From Lachnospiraceae bacterium (GTDB taxonomy: Bacteria > Bacillota > Clostridia > Lachnospirales > Lachnospiraceae): 6,815 bases of DNA. The notes beneath the pieces are model-generated. The model was not told the origin of the DNA, did not search any database, and saw nothing but the letters and a program-made list of their open reading frames with translations. The stretch spans positions 1 to 6,815 of the forward strand of contig JAILFQ010000235.1 of NCBI GenBank assembly GCA_024697505.1, given 5' to 3'. Of this stretch, positions 5,870-6,815 are shown piece by piece. Numbering within the stretch: position 1 is the first letter of the stretch; each line of letters begins with the position of its first letter. The position numbers and the translations under genes are program-made.

Positions 5870-6815
5870 ATGACAGAAGAAAACGGAAAAACAATTATTA
5901 AGCTTGCATATATAGGTGGCGGTTCCAAAGCCTGGGCAAGAGTCTTTATGAAAGACCTGGCGCTTTGTGAAGAACTTTGCGGAGAGATTGCTCTTTATGA
6001 TATAGACGTTCCTGCCGCAAATTATAACCGCATTATAGGAAACCGTATAAATGAAGATCCAAACTGTCTTTCCAAATGGAACTACGTGGTTTACGAAAAA
6101 CTTGAGGATGCTTTAAAAAATGCGGATGTTGTTGCACTCTCCATTCTTCCGGGAACTCTGGATGAAATGGCGGTTGATGTACACGCACCTGAAAAGTACG
6201 GTGTTTACCAGTCTGTAGGAGACACGGTCGGTCCAGGCGGTGTTATGAGAGCAATGCGTACGGTACCTATTTATGAAGGCTTTGCAAAAGCAATTAAGGA
6301 AGTATGTCCGGATGCTTTTGTTATAAACCTTACAAATCCGATGACCATCTGTACCAAGACTCTTTATGATGTATTTCCGGAAATTAAAGCGATCGGTTGC
6401 TGCCACGAGGTTTTCCATGCAGAGAACTTCCTTTGTTGTGTAGCAAAAGAAGAACTTAAGATTTCAAAACCGGACAGACACGATATTGAAGCGGAAGTTT
6501 GCGGAATTAACCACTTTACGTGGATTACAAAAGCAAAGTATAAAGATAAAGACCTCTTCTCTCTTCTTCCGGGCTTTGAAGAAAAATTCTTTGAAACCGG
6601 ATATTACGAAGAAAAAGAAGACCCATTCGATTTCAAGTCCAATCCTTTTGCCTACGGAAACAAGGTTAAAATGGACCTTTTCAACAGATTTGGCGTACTT
6701 GCCGCAGCAGGCGACAGACACCTTGTTGAATTTATGGACAGAAACTGGTACTTAAAAGACAAAGAGACGGTAGAAGACTTCCTTTTCCACCTTACCAGTG
6801 TGGATTACAGAAAGA
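5870..6815 (+). CDS. Glycoside hydrolase family 4, probable alpha-galacturonidase (LplD-like), 3'-truncated by window edge
   Basis: GH4 enzymes use NAD+ and a divalent metal (usually Mn2+) in an oxidation-elimination mechanism. The frame is open for 315 codons and runs off the window; full members are about 430-480 aa, so roughly a third is missing. Visible parts in order are the nucleotide-binding loop AYIGGGSKAWA (13-23), the Asp-containing strand end ALYDID (41-46), GDTVGPGGVMRAMRTVPI (117-134), NLTNPMTI (153-160), GCCHEV (176-181) and CGINHFTWI (211-219). Cys178 and His215 are the expected metal ligands. The CHEV tetrapeptide (178-181) is the signature reported for alpha-galacturonidases, as opposed to CHSV-type motifs of alpha-glucosidases and alpha-galactosidases (recalled, not searched). 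The partner genes fit: B. subtilis also has a GH105 (yteR) and this GH4 type (lplD) in its rhamnogalacturonan locus. Cytoplasmic, no signal peptide. Alpha-galactosidase or glucuronidase activity is the alternative but less likely. Confidence 0.93.
   Translation, partial: MTEENGKTIIKLAYIGGGSKAWARVFMKDLALCEELCGEIALYDIDVPAANYNRIIGNRINEDPNCLSKWNYVVYEKLEDALKNADVVALSILPGTLDEMAVDVHAPEKYGVYQSVGDTVGPGGVMRAMRTVPIYEGFAKAIKEVCPDAFVINLTNPMTICTKTLYDVFPEIKAIGCCHEVFHAENFLCCVAKEELKISKPDRHDIEAEVCGINHFTWITKAKYKDKDLFSLLPGFEEKFFETGYYEEKEDPFDFKSNPFAYGNKVKMDLFNRFGVLAAAGDRHLVEFMDRNWYLKDKETVEDFLFHLTSVDYRK

Larger units (their letters stand above)
1..6815 (+). other. Single co-directional operon: ABC ATPase with small membrane proteins plus three pectin-oligosaccharide hydrolases
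   Basis: Eight genes run in one direction with gaps of about 1, 19, 14, 8, 2, 12 (or 0 with the TTG start) and 26 bases. No promoter-like pair, hairpin terminator or regulator gene is seen inside, so the promoter and any control protein lie outside the window. Codon use is uniform throughout (CTT for Leu, AGA for Arg), giving no sign that the transport and enzyme halves have different recent origins. Confidence 0.75.

Noticed and set aside
6486..6755. 89-codon plus-strand open frame inside the GH4 gene
   Set aside because: It is out of frame with the GH4 coding sequence, which continues through it with conserved motifs (GINHFTW) and no stop.

Overview
This window reads as the interior of one long plus-strand operon from a low-to-moderate GC Gram-positive gut-type bacterium, most likely a Clostridia member near Lachnospiraceae. 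The reasons are GGAGG-type ribosome sites, heavy use of CTT (Leu), AGA (Arg) and TCC (Ser) codons, a small membrane protein resembling a conserved uncharacterised Lachnospiraceae family (from memory, not searched), and intracellular pectin enzymes of the kind found in gut Firmicutes. The species cannot be named from this sequence.

Left part (1-3153): a 3' fragment of a membrane protein gene, a 158-aa four-helix membrane protein, a complete UgpC/MsmX/MalK-type ABC ATPase, then a 187-aa and a 216-aa membrane protein. All are co-directional and separated by 1 to 19 bases. None of the membrane proteins shows the EAA loop of a sugar ABC permease, and no solute-binding protein is present. Three of them share one layout: helix, loop, helix, short basic cytoplasmic loop, helix, external loop, helix. 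This ATPase-plus-small-membrane-protein block is the least explained part of the window.

Right part (3156-6815): three cytoplasmic-type glycoside hydrolases that fit pectin breakdown. They are a GH28 polygalacturonase-like enzyme with all catalytic motifs, a GH105 unsaturated (rhamno)galacturonyl hydrolase, and a GH4 enzyme cut by the window end that carries the CHEV motif of alpha-galacturonidases. None has a signal peptide, so they probably act on imported galacturonate-containing oligosaccharides.

Together the genes suggest that oligosaccharides are imported using the ABC ATPase and partly unknown membrane partners. The oligosaccharides would then be trimmed inside the cell: GH28 removes saturated galacturonate, GH105 removes the unsaturated end left by lyases, and GH4 releases alpha-linked galacturonate. 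No promoter, terminator, RNA gene, repeat array or mobile element was seen. The longest gap inside the window is 26 bases, so no stretch is unannotated.
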